A DNA stretch of 58,475 nt, taken from CBDFHV01 sp965247705. GTDB lineage: Bacteria > Pseudomonadota > Alphaproteobacteria > Rhodospirillales > CAMCUA01. The position numbers were made by a program, and so were the translations under genes. Below the pieces are notes generated by a model that worked only from the letters and a program-made list of their open reading frames with translations, was not told the DNA's origin and did not search any database. The first letter of the stretch is position 1. Every line of letters begins with the position of its first letter. This document shows, piece after piece, positions 25,989 through 32,665 of this stretch. The stretch is taken from positions 1 through 58,475 of the forward strand of contig CBDFHV010000046.1 in NCBI GenBank assembly GCA_965247705.1, read 5' to 3'.

Positions 25989-26218
25989 GATACGGTCTTG
26001 CGAAGGACGATGGTGAACACCGCCGCGTCCTCGGTCAGCGCTAGGAAATCATGCCCCGACGATTCACAGTAGGCGCGAAAATCCGCCGGCGCCGCGGGGT
26101 CGGTCACCAGCACGGCCATTTCGTCGCCGGGCGCCAAGTTCCGCATTGCCTTGTTGGCCCGCAGCACCGGCAGGGGGCACTGCAACCCCTTGAGATCCAA
26201 AGTGGACTTTTCGCTCAC
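25985..26218 (-). CDS. TusA/SirA-like sulfur carrier protein
   Basis: A 77-residue protein with the TusA fold and the CPxP motif (LDLKGLQCPLPVLRANKAM, Cys near residue 13), whose Cys carries persulfide sulfur. The C-terminal half is AVLVTDPAAPADFRAYCESSGHDFLALTED. The start is a GTG at 26218, preceded by GAGAGG. It is divergent from the BigR/SqrR-type regulator and lies beside the persulfide dioxygenase gene, so a role in intracellular sulfane-sulfur transfer is likely. Its stop overlaps the flavoenzyme stop by four bases. Confidence 0.88.
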   Translation of the reverse strand: MSEKSTLDLKGLQCPLPVLRANKAMRNLAPGDEMAVLVTDPAAPADFRAYCESSGHDFLALTEDAAVFTIVLRKTVS

Positions 26219-26474
26219 GACTCGGCCCGCCTCTCGTTCTCGCGTCGCGCGGAATGGCTCCACGCTAGCACCGACGACCCCCGCGGAGACAAAAATATCG
26301 CCATTCCCGTCGTCTCCCGAGCGAAACAGCCCTTGATCCGGGCTCGCCCCATCGATCATTATGAATTTTGGGCAGGCCGTCCGCAGTCGGCGAAGCGGGT
26401 CCGTGATTTGTCTCGCCACCTATGGTCGGGAGACCCGGTCCGAACCGGATGGGTACCAGGCAGGGAGGCTGAAG

Positions 26475-26834
26475 GTGTCCGTGAACCTCAAGGACCTTCA
26501 GGACAACGCCCGACGGGCGACTGCCCTTCTCAAGGCCATGAGCAACCAACACCGTTTGCTGATTCTGTGTCAACTTGTCGACGGCGAAAAGTGCGTCGGC
26601 CAATTGGAAGAAGTCGTCGACCTCAGTCAGTCGGCCCTGTCCCAGCATCTGGCCCGGCTTCGACGGGACAACCTGGTCAAGACACGACGGTCGGCGCAGA
26701 CCATTTACTATTCCCTGGCCGGCGACGAAGCCGGAGCGGTGATCCGCACTTTGCACGACCTCTATTGCAGCCAGCAGGAATCATCGGTCTACGCTCGGGG
26801 CAGCGGCAACCGGGGAACCTATCTGGTCACCTAA
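26475..26834 (+). CDS. ArsR-family regulator of the BigR/SqrR persulfide-sensing type
   Basis: A 119-residue winged-helix repressor. The DNA-recognition helix is DLSQSALSQHLARLRRDNLVKTRR. Cys32 (LLILC) and Cys98 (LHDLYC) are 66 residues apart, the same spacing as the sensor pair of BigR and SqrR, which form a di- or tetrasulfide with reactive sulfur and then release DNA. A third Cys is at residue 40. The metal-binding CxC motif of ArsR is missing. The GTG at 26475 has GGAGG 6 bases upstream. It precedes the persulfide dioxygenase-rhodanese gene by 19 bases, the classical bigR operon order. Confidence 0.9.
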   Translation: MSVNLKDLQDNARRATALLKAMSNQHRLLILCQLVDGEKCVGQLEEVVDLSQSALSQHLARLRRDNLVKTRRSAQTIYYSLAGDEAGAVIRTLHDLYCSQQESSVYARGSGNRGTYLVT

Positions 26835-26853
26835 GTTCCGGAGCCCACTGCCC

Positions 26854-27894
26854 GTGATCTTTCGACAGCTGTTCGACAGCGTCTCCTGCACCTACACTTA
26901 CCTGCTCGCCAGCCGACTCGGCGGCGAGGCGATGATCATCGACCCGGTCCAGGACAAGGTGGACCACTATGTCAGGCTCCTGGAAGAGCTCGACCTGCGG
27001 CTGGTCAAGGCGGTGGACACCCACCTCCACGCCGATCACATCACCGGCCTGGGAGCACTTCGGGACCGCACCCGCTGCGTCACCGTCATGGGCGAGAAAA
27101 GCGGAGTCGACGTGGTCTCCATGCGGGTCCGCGAAGGCGACCGTATCAGCGTCGAATCCGTAAGTCTGGAGGTCCTCTATACGCCGGGACACACGGACGA
27201 TTCATACAGCTTCCGCCTGCCCCATTGCGTGTTTACCGGAGACACGCTGCTGATCCGGGGCACGGGGCGCACGGACTTCCAGAACGGCGACCCCCTTGCT
27301 CAGTACGACTCGCTGTTTAACAAGTTGCTGCGGCTGCCGGAGGAGACACTCGTCTACCCGGCCCACGACTACAAGGGGGACACGGTCAGCACCATCGGCG
27401 AGGAAAAGGCCTTCAACCCCCGGCTCCAGGTGTCGTCCGCCGACGAGTACGCCGGGATCATGAACAACCTGAACCTCCCCAACCCGCGCATGATGGACGT
27501 GGCCGTGCCGGCAAACCAGCGCATCGGTTTCGCGGCCGAAGACCCGTCGATCCGCAACCGCAGCCTGACGGTCGACGCGGCGGCTCGGCTGGGGTCCCAG
27601 CCGGACGTGGTGATGATCGACCTGCGCGAGGAGGACGAACGGCAGCGGGACGGTGTTATCCCGGATTCCGTACACGTCCCCTACCCCCGCCTGAACCAGT
27701 TCACGGGGCCGGGCGGCCTATTGGCGGCGATGGCCAGGGAGAAGCGTTTGCTTCTCTATTGCGCCTACGGAGAGCGATCGGCGCTGGCCCTGCAGGCGCT
27801 GGACGAGGCCGGTATCGGCGACGCCTGCCACCTGGCCGGCGGTATCGACGCCTGGCGGAACAGTGGCCGGCCCCTGGATCAACCGGGGAATTGA
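26854..27894 (+). CDS. Persulfide dioxygenase-rhodanese fusion (Blh/PRF type)
   Basis: A 346-residue two-domain protein. Residues 1-235 are an ETHE1-like metallo-beta-lactamase-fold persulfide dioxygenase with the iron ligands in THLHADH (57-62), His113 (TPGHTDDS), Asp130 (GDTLLIRGTGRTDFQ) and His171 (YPAHDYKG). Residues 240-346 form a rhodanese domain with active Cys303 in LLYCAYGERS. The enzyme oxidises glutathione persulfide to sulfite and can pass the sulfur on to thiosulfate, detoxifying H2S. Control by the adjacent BigR/SqrR-type repressor is expected from the shared transcript. Confidence 0.92.
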   Translation: MIFRQLFDSVSCTYTYLLASRLGGEAMIIDPVQDKVDHYVRLLEELDLRLVKAVDTHLHADHITGLGALRDRTRCVTVMGEKSGVDVVSMRVREGDRISVESVSLEVLYTPGHTDDSYSFRLPHCVFTGDTLLIRGTGRTDFQNGDPLAQYDSLFNKLLRLPEETLVYPAHDYKGDTVSTIGEEKAFNPRLQVSSADEYAGIMNNLNLPNPRMMDVAVPANQRIGFAAEDPSIRNRSLTVDAAARLGSQPDVVMIDLREEDERQRDGVIPDSVHVPYPRLNQFTGPGGLLAAMAREKRLLLYCAYGERSALALQALDEAGIGDACHLAGGIDAWRNSGRPLDQPGN

Positions 27895-27910
27895 GCGGCC
27901 CCGGCCATCG

Positions 27911-28678
27911 TTAGTGCAGGTCGTCGCTGCCGCCGCCTTGCGATACGATCCAGTGCAACTCTTCCTTGATCAGTTCGATATGGTGCGTGGGCTCGGCGGC
28001 CATGACCGCCGAAATAATGCCCAGGCGCACCGCCCGCGGCAGGCGGGTGAAATTTTCCAGGATCAAAAACTTGATGCTGGGGCGCACGTTTTCCGACAAC
28101 AGCAAACTGACCACCAGCTTGCGCCTGATGTCGTTGCGCAAGTTGCCTGCCTCCGTCAGTTCGAAAAACGCCCGGACAAAGGCCCGGGGCGCCACGTCTC
28201 CCGTCAGCAGGGTTCGGAGGTTTTCGCGTAACGCAGCGGTATAGCGCTGGCGGGACTTGGCGACGAAGGTCGCGGCATGGCGGCGAACCAGGCCGATGGT
28301 ATCCGGATCGAAGGCATTGGAAGTGATGAGGTGCAGGCACTTGGTGACCAGCTTGTGCTTGCTCGTCTCTTCCACCAGCCCGACCACTCCCGGCACCGCC
28401 CGGCCCTTGCCGGCCAAGGGGCTGAGGCGGGCCGCGGCCGCCAGGGCCATGGACGCCTCCGGGTCGCGGACCGCCATCAAGGCAAGGGGCAGTGGATCGT
28501 CGAGGGCCCTGAGGCCCAACTGGGGATTGAGCAGGTTTTCCGGCACCAGTATACGCGCCCTTTCCCCGGGCGCGCAGATGGGTTGCCGGTTCCGATAATT
28601 GTCGCGGATAGACAGGGCCGCGTTCAGCCCATCCTCACTGAGGCCAAGGGTTTCGTCGAAACACTTGTCGCCAGGCAT
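27911..28678 (-). CDS. Conserved hypothetical helical protein next to the persulfide operon
   Basis: A 255-residue protein without signal peptide or membrane segments; I do not recognise a named family. The sequence is strongly helical and shows repeat-like blocks (LITSNAFDPDTIGLVRRHAATFV, ALRENLRTLLTGDVAPRAFVRAFFELTEAGNLRNDIRRKLVVSLLLSENVRPSIKFLILENF). These recall an armadillo/HEAT-like solenoid, though this is only an impression. It converges on the persulfide dioxygenase gene. Its promoter side (28679-28800) contains two inverted repeats, so it may be specifically regulated. Confidence 0.65.
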   Translation of the reverse strand: MPGDKCFDETLGLSEDGLNAALSIRDNYRNRQPICAPGERARILVPENLLNPQLGLRALDDPLPLALMAVRDPEASMALAAAARLSPLAGKGRAVPGVVGLVEETSKHKLVTKCLHLITSNAFDPDTIGLVRRHAATFVAKSRQRYTAALRENLRTLLTGDVAPRAFVRAFFELTEAGNLRNDIRRKLVVSLLLSENVRPSIKFLILENFTRLPRAVRLGIISAVMAAEPTHHIELIKEELHWIVSQGGGSDDLH

Positions 28679-28742
28679 CCTGTCCCGCCCCTTCGAAGCG
28701 TTGGTCGTGAAGGAGGGTTTCTCTTACTTCATCGTTGACGGG

Positions 28743-28773
28743 TCTCAAACAAGTTTTTGTGTCTTGCTTGAGA
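28743..28773. repeat. Inverted repeat, 11-bp arms with 9-base loop
   Basis: The arms TCTCAAACAAG and CTTGCTTGAGA pair at 10 of 11 positions around a T-rich loop. It lies 65-95 bases upstream of the start of the minus-strand unknown gene at 28678, so it could be an operator or part of a structured leader. Confidence 0.5.
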
Positions 28774-28777
28774 AACT

Positions 28778-28795
28778 ACCCCAACATATTGGGGT
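28778..28795. repeat. Perfect dyad ACCCCAA-CATA-TTGGGGT
   Basis: Seven-base arms pair perfectly around a four-base centre. It is five bases from the preceding inverted repeat. The size and symmetry suit a dimeric repressor site. There is no run of T residues that would make it a convincing terminator. Confidence 0.5.
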
Positions 28796-28922
28796 TAAGA
28801 GGCCCATACTACCCATCGCGGGCCCGTTCTCCTTGGACAGCGACCAGGCGTCGGAGCCATCGCCATCAATTCCGGGAAGGCGACCGCGGATCGCCGCCGG
28901 CGAATTCCCAAGCAATACTCGG

Positions 28923-28942
28923 ACCTACTAAATAATGTAGGT
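28923..28942. repeat. Operator-like dyad directly upstream of a -35 box
   Basis: ACCTACTAAATAATGTAGGT has six-base arms that pair perfectly around an AT-only centre. It ends six bases before TTGACA at 28949, a usual place for an activator or repressor site. Confidence 0.45.
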
Positions 28943-28948
28943 AATTCG

Positions 28949-28975
28949 TTGACAGACCTCATCATATATTATAGG
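28949..28975 (+). promoter_or_regulatory. Candidate sigma-70 promoter for the small gene at 29063
   Basis: A consensus TTGACA (28949-28954) is followed after 15 bases by TATAGG (28970-28975). The spacer is short by two bases, but the surrounding sequence is AT-rich and unusual for this genome. Transcription would start about 80 bases before the ATG at 29063. Confidence 0.35.
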
Positions 28976-29062
28976 GGGAATCATATCCTATGTTCCGCAC
29001 ACCTCGGGCGGATGGGGATATCGGGTTCCACTGCCGGTGGGAACTCGCGCGGGAGCAGGACG

Positions 29063-29341
29063 ATGCCTAGGCACACCGAACCGCCCAAACGGTCCTTCAG
29101 CGTCTACTATGTGCCCCGTGACGCCCCGCACGATCCCCATGCGAAAACGGTCCAGGCCACATCGTCGGACGAAGCGCGTTCGATCCTCGAAAGCTTGGTG
29201 ACCGATGCCGTGGTATTGGTGGTCAGACCAGCCTCCGACCGCACCGTAAAATTGCCCTACCCCGATGCCCGCTTCATCCGCGGAGCGTTTCAGCCGACCG
29301 TCTTGAGCGAACCGGCGGTCTTCACCGCCGCCGCCGAATGA
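29063..29341 (+). CDS. Hypothetical protein, 92 residues
   Basis: I do not recognise the family. The ATG at 29063 (MPRHTEPPKRSFSVYYVPRDAPHD) is preceded by GGAGCAGGA. The protein is soluble, begins with a basic Pro-rich stretch and shows an alternating beta/alpha pattern (FSVYYVPRD, KTVQATSSDEARSILESLVTDAVVLVVRPA). The frame extends upstream, but the residues there do not look like protein. It is the likely target of the promoter and dyad just upstream. Confidence 0.5.
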   Translation: MPRHTEPPKRSFSVYYVPRDAPHDPHAKTVQATSSDEARSILESLVTDAVVLVVRPASDRTVKLPYPDARFIRGAFQPTVLSEPAVFTAAAE

Positions 29342-29372
29342 CACCAGATGGTTGTGGTCGCGGCCCTGGATT

Positions 29373-30209
29373 CTAGCATTCCGGGGGGCTGAGGACCTTC
29401 AGGCGCCGCAGGGCGATGTCGATAGAAAAATCGCCGTAGTCTTGAACCATCCAGTCCGTCGTACCGTCTTCCCGGTATCGTACCGTTACCTCGAAATCGG
29501 GTTCACCGGCCTGACCGAAGTAGGGAAAGAAGGCCAGATGCATCTGCCAGCCCGGCTCCTCGGGCAGGCCGATGGCGTCGGCCGCGCTCTTGCGCTCCCG
29601 GTTCGTCAGAGCTCGCATGACCGCACTGACCACGAAGGGATTGTCCAGACTGGCACCATCGAAGAGGTTGCGCGACAGGAAGGACTTCCCGTGGCGTGCC
29701 GCATCGAACAGCGCCTCCAGATGGTGGGTCGGAAACAAAGTACCATCAGGCAACGACATCTCGCCCGGCGCCGGTTCCTGAAAGCGGACCGTACCTCCAG
29801 GATCCCCTTCATGCAGCCAAGCGTCGCCACGAATTCGCGAGACGACCCCGTCCTTCTCGGACTCGTGGGCTCGAAAGCGGAACCGCCGACCGTCCTTCGA
29901 CTCCCAGGAAACGAAGCCCCAGCCGGACCGCAACTCGGTGTCGTCGTATTCGATGCGAAGTTCCGTATGGATCTCGGAAGCCCAGCCGTCGCACGTATCG
30001 GCGAACCGATAGGACATGGCGCCACTTGCGCCCTCGATCGCCGATCCGGGCTCGCTCGAGGCCAGCTTCATTACGTAAAGCGCTTCATGGGATAGGAGGG
30101 GAGTGGATTCCGCCTTGACAGGCAAGGGCGCGGTTGCGGCCTCGAGCGCCAGCACCGCGTAGACGACCGCGACGGCCATGGGCCCGTGGGATTTCCTATC
30201 ACCGCCCAT
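29373..30209 (-). CDS. EipB-like periplasmic protein (DUF1849)
   Basis: A 278-residue secreted protein. The signal peptide ends near PLPVKAES, followed by the family pattern LLSHEALYVMKLASSEPGSAIEGASGAMSYRFADTCDGWASEIHTELRIEY. EipB of Brucella is a beta-spiral periplasmic protein needed for envelope integrity under cell-wall stress. Here the two Cys expected for its disulfide appear as DTCDGW and the final residue, LSPPEC. The start at 30209 places the signal peptide at the N-terminus. It is divergent from the diguanylate cyclase gene with its sigma-54 promoter. Confidence 0.8.
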   Translation of the reverse strand: MGGDRKSHGPMAVAVVYAVLALEAATAPLPVKAESTPLLSHEALYVMKLASSEPGSAIEGASGAMSYRFADTCDGWASEIHTELRIEYDDTELRSGWGFVSWESKDGRRFRFRAHESEKDGVVSRIRGDAWLHEGDPGGTVRFQEPAPGEMSLPDGTLFPTHHLEALFDAARHGKSFLSRNLFDGASLDNPFVVSAVMRALTNRERKSAADAIGLPEEPGWQMHLAFFPYFGQAGEPDFEVTVRYREDGTTDWMVQDYGDFSIDIALRRLKVLSPPEC

Positions 30210-30381
30210 GTACGCGTCTCCCCCCCCTCCTCGCAGAATATGGACGCCGCGCCAACGGTGTCCATCGCGGTTTGTATCGGCGACCTGACGTTGACGCCGG
30301 ACAGGGCGGCAACATCGCGCCAGCCGGCACATATTGCCGGGTAGCCCAGGTATCAAGGTCTTGGGATTTCGCAGGAATCCC

Positions 30382-30398
30382 CTGGCACGGAGATTGCC
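30382..30398 (+). promoter_or_regulatory. Sigma-54 (RpoN) promoter, -24/-12 type
   Basis: CTGGCACGGAGATTGCC fits the consensus YTGGCACG-N4-TTGCW at every position except the last. It lies about 71 bases before the start of the diguanylate cyclase gene, giving a predicted transcript start near 30409. A 19-bp dyad (GGGATT-N7-AATCCC, 30363-30381) abuts it. Sigma-54 promoters need an enhancer-binding activator; none is encoded in this window. Confidence 0.6.
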
Positions 30399-30468
30399 TT
30401 GTTAGTTCTGAGGCAGCCTCTCGGGCCGTCCTGCTCGCGCAACTGTGATTGAAGGAAACGATTCCGCC

Positions 30469-31209
30469 GTGAACCAATCCGCTCCCATGACGTCGGATAA
30501 CGCGACCACCACAAGCGCGCGCGACGATCTTGTCCGCACCATCGAGCGGCTTGTCGCGCACGTGGCCGAGTCGCCACCGGAAATTGTGCCAGGGACAGCC
30601 GCGCGCGAGGCCGCCCAGGCCGCCATTCGTGCCGCCCGTCGGGCCGAGCAACGCATTCGTCGCCTCTCGGACCGACTGGCGAAGATGGAGCATCTGGCCC
30701 ACCACGATCCCTTGACGGAACTGCTGAACCGGCGGAGTTTCGACACCGCCTTCGCCCGGGCCGTTGACGAGGCCGGCCGGCGCGGCGAGCCCGGAGTCCT
30801 GGTTTGCATCGACCTGGACGGTTTCAAGGAAATCAATGACATCCACGGCCACGCGGCGGGCGACAGGGTGTTACGCGCGGTGGAACGCTTGCTGGCCGAC
30901 AATATTCGATCCTGCGATTCCGTCGGTCGCCTGGGCGGCGATGAGTTCGCCGTTGTCCTCGTCCGCACGTCCGAACGGGACGGGGTTCGGCGCGCCCGGG
31001 CCCTGGAAGCCCTGATCGACACGACGCAAGTCCCGTGGCGCGGTGCCATGCTGGCGGTGCGGGCGAGCTTCGGAATTGTTCCTTTCGGTCCCGAGACGCG
31101 ACCCGAGGAAATATTTGATAGGGCCGACGGGGCCATGTACCGGTGCAAGCGCGGCCGCACCCGTTCGCTCCCATTGGCCGAACCGGCGTCGTCCGCCATG
31201 CCGGCATGA
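30469..31209 (+). CDS. Diguanylate cyclase, soluble, GGDEF domain
   Basis: A 246-residue cytoplasmic protein that should make cyclic di-GMP from two GTP. Residues 20-75 are helical, with a coiled-coil just before the GGDEF domain (EQRIRRLSDRLAKMEHLAHHDPLTELLNRRSF). The active loop GGDEF is at 156-160, and an intact RxxD inhibitory site (RSCD, 147-150) lies five residues before it. The start is taken as the GTG at 30469, with AAGGAA 12 bases upstream; an upstream GTG at 30445 and an ATG at 30487 are alternatives. No sensory domain is recognisable. Confidence 0.88.
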   Translation: MNQSAPMTSDNATTTSARDDLVRTIERLVAHVAESPPEIVPGTAAREAAQAAIRAARRAEQRIRRLSDRLAKMEHLAHHDPLTELLNRRSFDTAFARAVDEAGRRGEPGVLVCIDLDGFKEINDIHGHAAGDRVLRAVERLLADNIRSCDSVGRLGGDEFAVVLVRTSERDGVRRARALEALIDTTQVPWRGAMLAVRASFGIVPFGPETRPEEIFDRADGAMYRCKRGRTRSLPLAEPASSAMPA

Positions 31210-31269
31210 CCCGCGGGCGGGCGCACGGGGCCGCGCGGAACGCACGATGATGGCCGTGCGGAGCGCACG

Positions 31270-31746
31270 ATGAAGATTATCGGCGACGAAGCGACGCGCG
31301 TCGTGGCCCCGTCGCCGATTGGACGGGCCCTGGTTCCGGTAGCCCCGCGACGGTCGGTGATACCGCTGACCGAAGCCTTCGACCCTCCTTCGCCAAAACC
31401 GTCTCCTCTGCGCGAGCGGGTCGGGGAAGCAGACGCCCGCAGCATTTCTCCCCGGCGGATCTCCGAGATCAGCCTGGATCTATACGTGAACGGCGCCCTG
31501 GCGTGGGAGGAGTACGCGATGCTGGTTTTTCAGCCCGAGCTTCACCCCGATTACGACCGCACGATCGGCGCGCTTACCGGTCAGTCGGCCGCGCCCGATG
31601 AACCGCGGGATTTTGTTCGCCAGTGGGAGGCGCGCCTCGTTTTCGAACGTAAACACAATGCCGACCGTCCCGCCATGGTCGCCCGCACGCAGCGCATCGT
31701 CGACGTGCTCAAACAGCTCAGAGTCGCCACCGACCTGACCACTTGA
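31270..31746 (+). CDS. Conserved hypothetical protein, 158 residues
   Basis: I know of no named domain. The N-terminal 65 residues are Pro/Arg-rich and probably disordered (SPIGRALVPVAPRR, FDPPSPKPSPLRERV). A compact helical domain follows with a distinctive core: SISPRRISEISLDLYVNGALAWEEYAMLVFQPELHPDYDRTIGALTG, then DFVRQWEARLVFERKHN. GGAG precedes the ATG by 7 bases. It lies 60 bases after the diguanylate cyclase and may be cotranscribed. Its 3' end overlaps the SPOR lipoprotein gene by 29 bases, tail to tail. Confidence 0.7.
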   Translation: MKIIGDEATRVVAPSPIGRALVPVAPRRSVIPLTEAFDPPSPKPSPLRERVGEADARSISPRRISEISLDLYVNGALAWEEYAMLVFQPELHPDYDRTIGALTGQSAAPDEPRDFVRQWEARLVFERKHNADRPAMVARTQRIVDVLKQLRVATDLTT

Positions 31747-32572
31747 CCGCCGCCAAAACAGCGTTCGAGTTCGCGGTCTTGGCGGATTTCGCGTCGCCGG
31801 GCGGCAAGATCGCCCAGGCGGCGGGGTCGTAAGGAATTGCCCAGGCCCGTGGCAGACCGGCCGCCACCAGGCGCGCCAGTTCCTGTGCCCGCTCCTGCCC
31901 CCGTACGGGCCCGACAACAACGCGGTACGCATCTCGCCCCTTGACCTGGGCCCGCACGACAATCGCCTTGAGATCCGCGTGCCGATCGGCGAGAACTCGG
32001 GCACGGGCGGACCCCCGGAAGCTCCCGATCACGAAAGCCACGGCACTGAGTCTCGGCGGATGTGCGATCGGTTGCGAGACCTCCGGCCCAGCGGCGGTGG
32101 TGAAGTTGTCGAGATCGTTGATGTCGGCTTCCACCATCTCCACCTCCAGAGGCTGGGGAAACCCGGTGATCGCGTGAAGTTCGTCGGTTTCGCCCAAATC
32201 GATGAGCGGCGCCGTAGCGGCCGCGGTAATCGCGGCGGCATCGACGTACGGGTCGTCGTCGGCGATGTCCGTCGGCGCGGTCTGGAACGACTGCCGCTGA
32301 TCCACGTTGAGCGCCAGAGCCGTCCCGGTCATTTGGTCGACGTTCGCGTCATCGCACACGGGCTGCCCCTTAATGCCGCGCCACAAGGCGCAGTCCCGCC
32401 CCGCCACTATGGAGATTCCGTGATCGGTAACCGTCTTGTCGGTGGCCGCCAGGGTAATTCCCTGCATCGCCATGGATGCAAGTTGTGCGGCCGGCGGCAG
32501 CAAACAACCGGACACGAGCGCCACGGTTGCCACGGTTGTCACCGTTGCCACGGTCGGAATGATCGTTCGCAC
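31718..32572 (-). CDS. SPOR-domain lipoprotein
   Basis: A 284-residue predicted lipoprotein. The signal peptide is made of near-repeats of Val-Ala-Thr-Val and ends in a lipobox (ALVSGC). A middle region follows (GRDCALWRGIKGQPVCDD), then an acidic Ala-rich linker, then a C-terminal SPOR-like domain of about 75 residues (SAVAFVIGSFRGSARARVLADRHADLKAIVVRAQVKGRDAYRVVVGPVRGQERAQELARLVAAG), expected to bind denuded septal peptidoglycan. The GTG at 32572 is chosen because GGAGGGAGGG precedes it and the lipoprotein signal begins there. Confidence 0.8.
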   Translation of the reverse strand: MRTIIPTVATVTTVATVALVSGCLLPPAAQLASMAMQGITLAATDKTVTDHGISIVAGRDCALWRGIKGQPVCDDANVDQMTGTALALNVDQRQSFQTAPTDIADDDPYVDAAAITAAATAPLIDLGETDELHAITGFPQPLEVEMVEADINDLDNFTTAAGPEVSQPIAHPPRLSAVAFVIGSFRGSARARVLADRHADLKAIVVRAQVKGRDAYRVVVGPVRGQERAQELARLVAAGLPRAWAIPYDPAAWAILPPGDAKSAKTANSNAVLAAVKWSGRWRL

Positions 32573-32665
32573 GTTCCCTCCCTCCTGGCGTCGTCCCCCC
32601 AATGGTCTGCGCTATCGGTTAATCGGATGTAAAGCCGCTGTAATTGCGGGCGCGGCCACTCGGCG

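Larger units (their letters stand above)
28679..29062. other. Non-coding regulatory stretch with three inverted repeats
   Basis: 384 bases without a credible gene lie between two divergently transcribed unknown genes. The stretch is AT-richer than its neighbours. It contains an 11-bp stem at 28743-28773, an 18-bp dyad at 28778-28795, a 20-bp dyad at 28923-28942 and a promoter-like sequence at 28949-28975. Short open frames here have no recognisable product. Confidence 0.6.

Noticed and set aside
26219..26474. BigR/SqrR operator in the gap before the regulator gene
   Set aside because: I searched for a clear AT-rich dyad or an ATTC-N8-GAAT pattern and found none that I could defend, although an AT-rich patch is present near 26352-26372.
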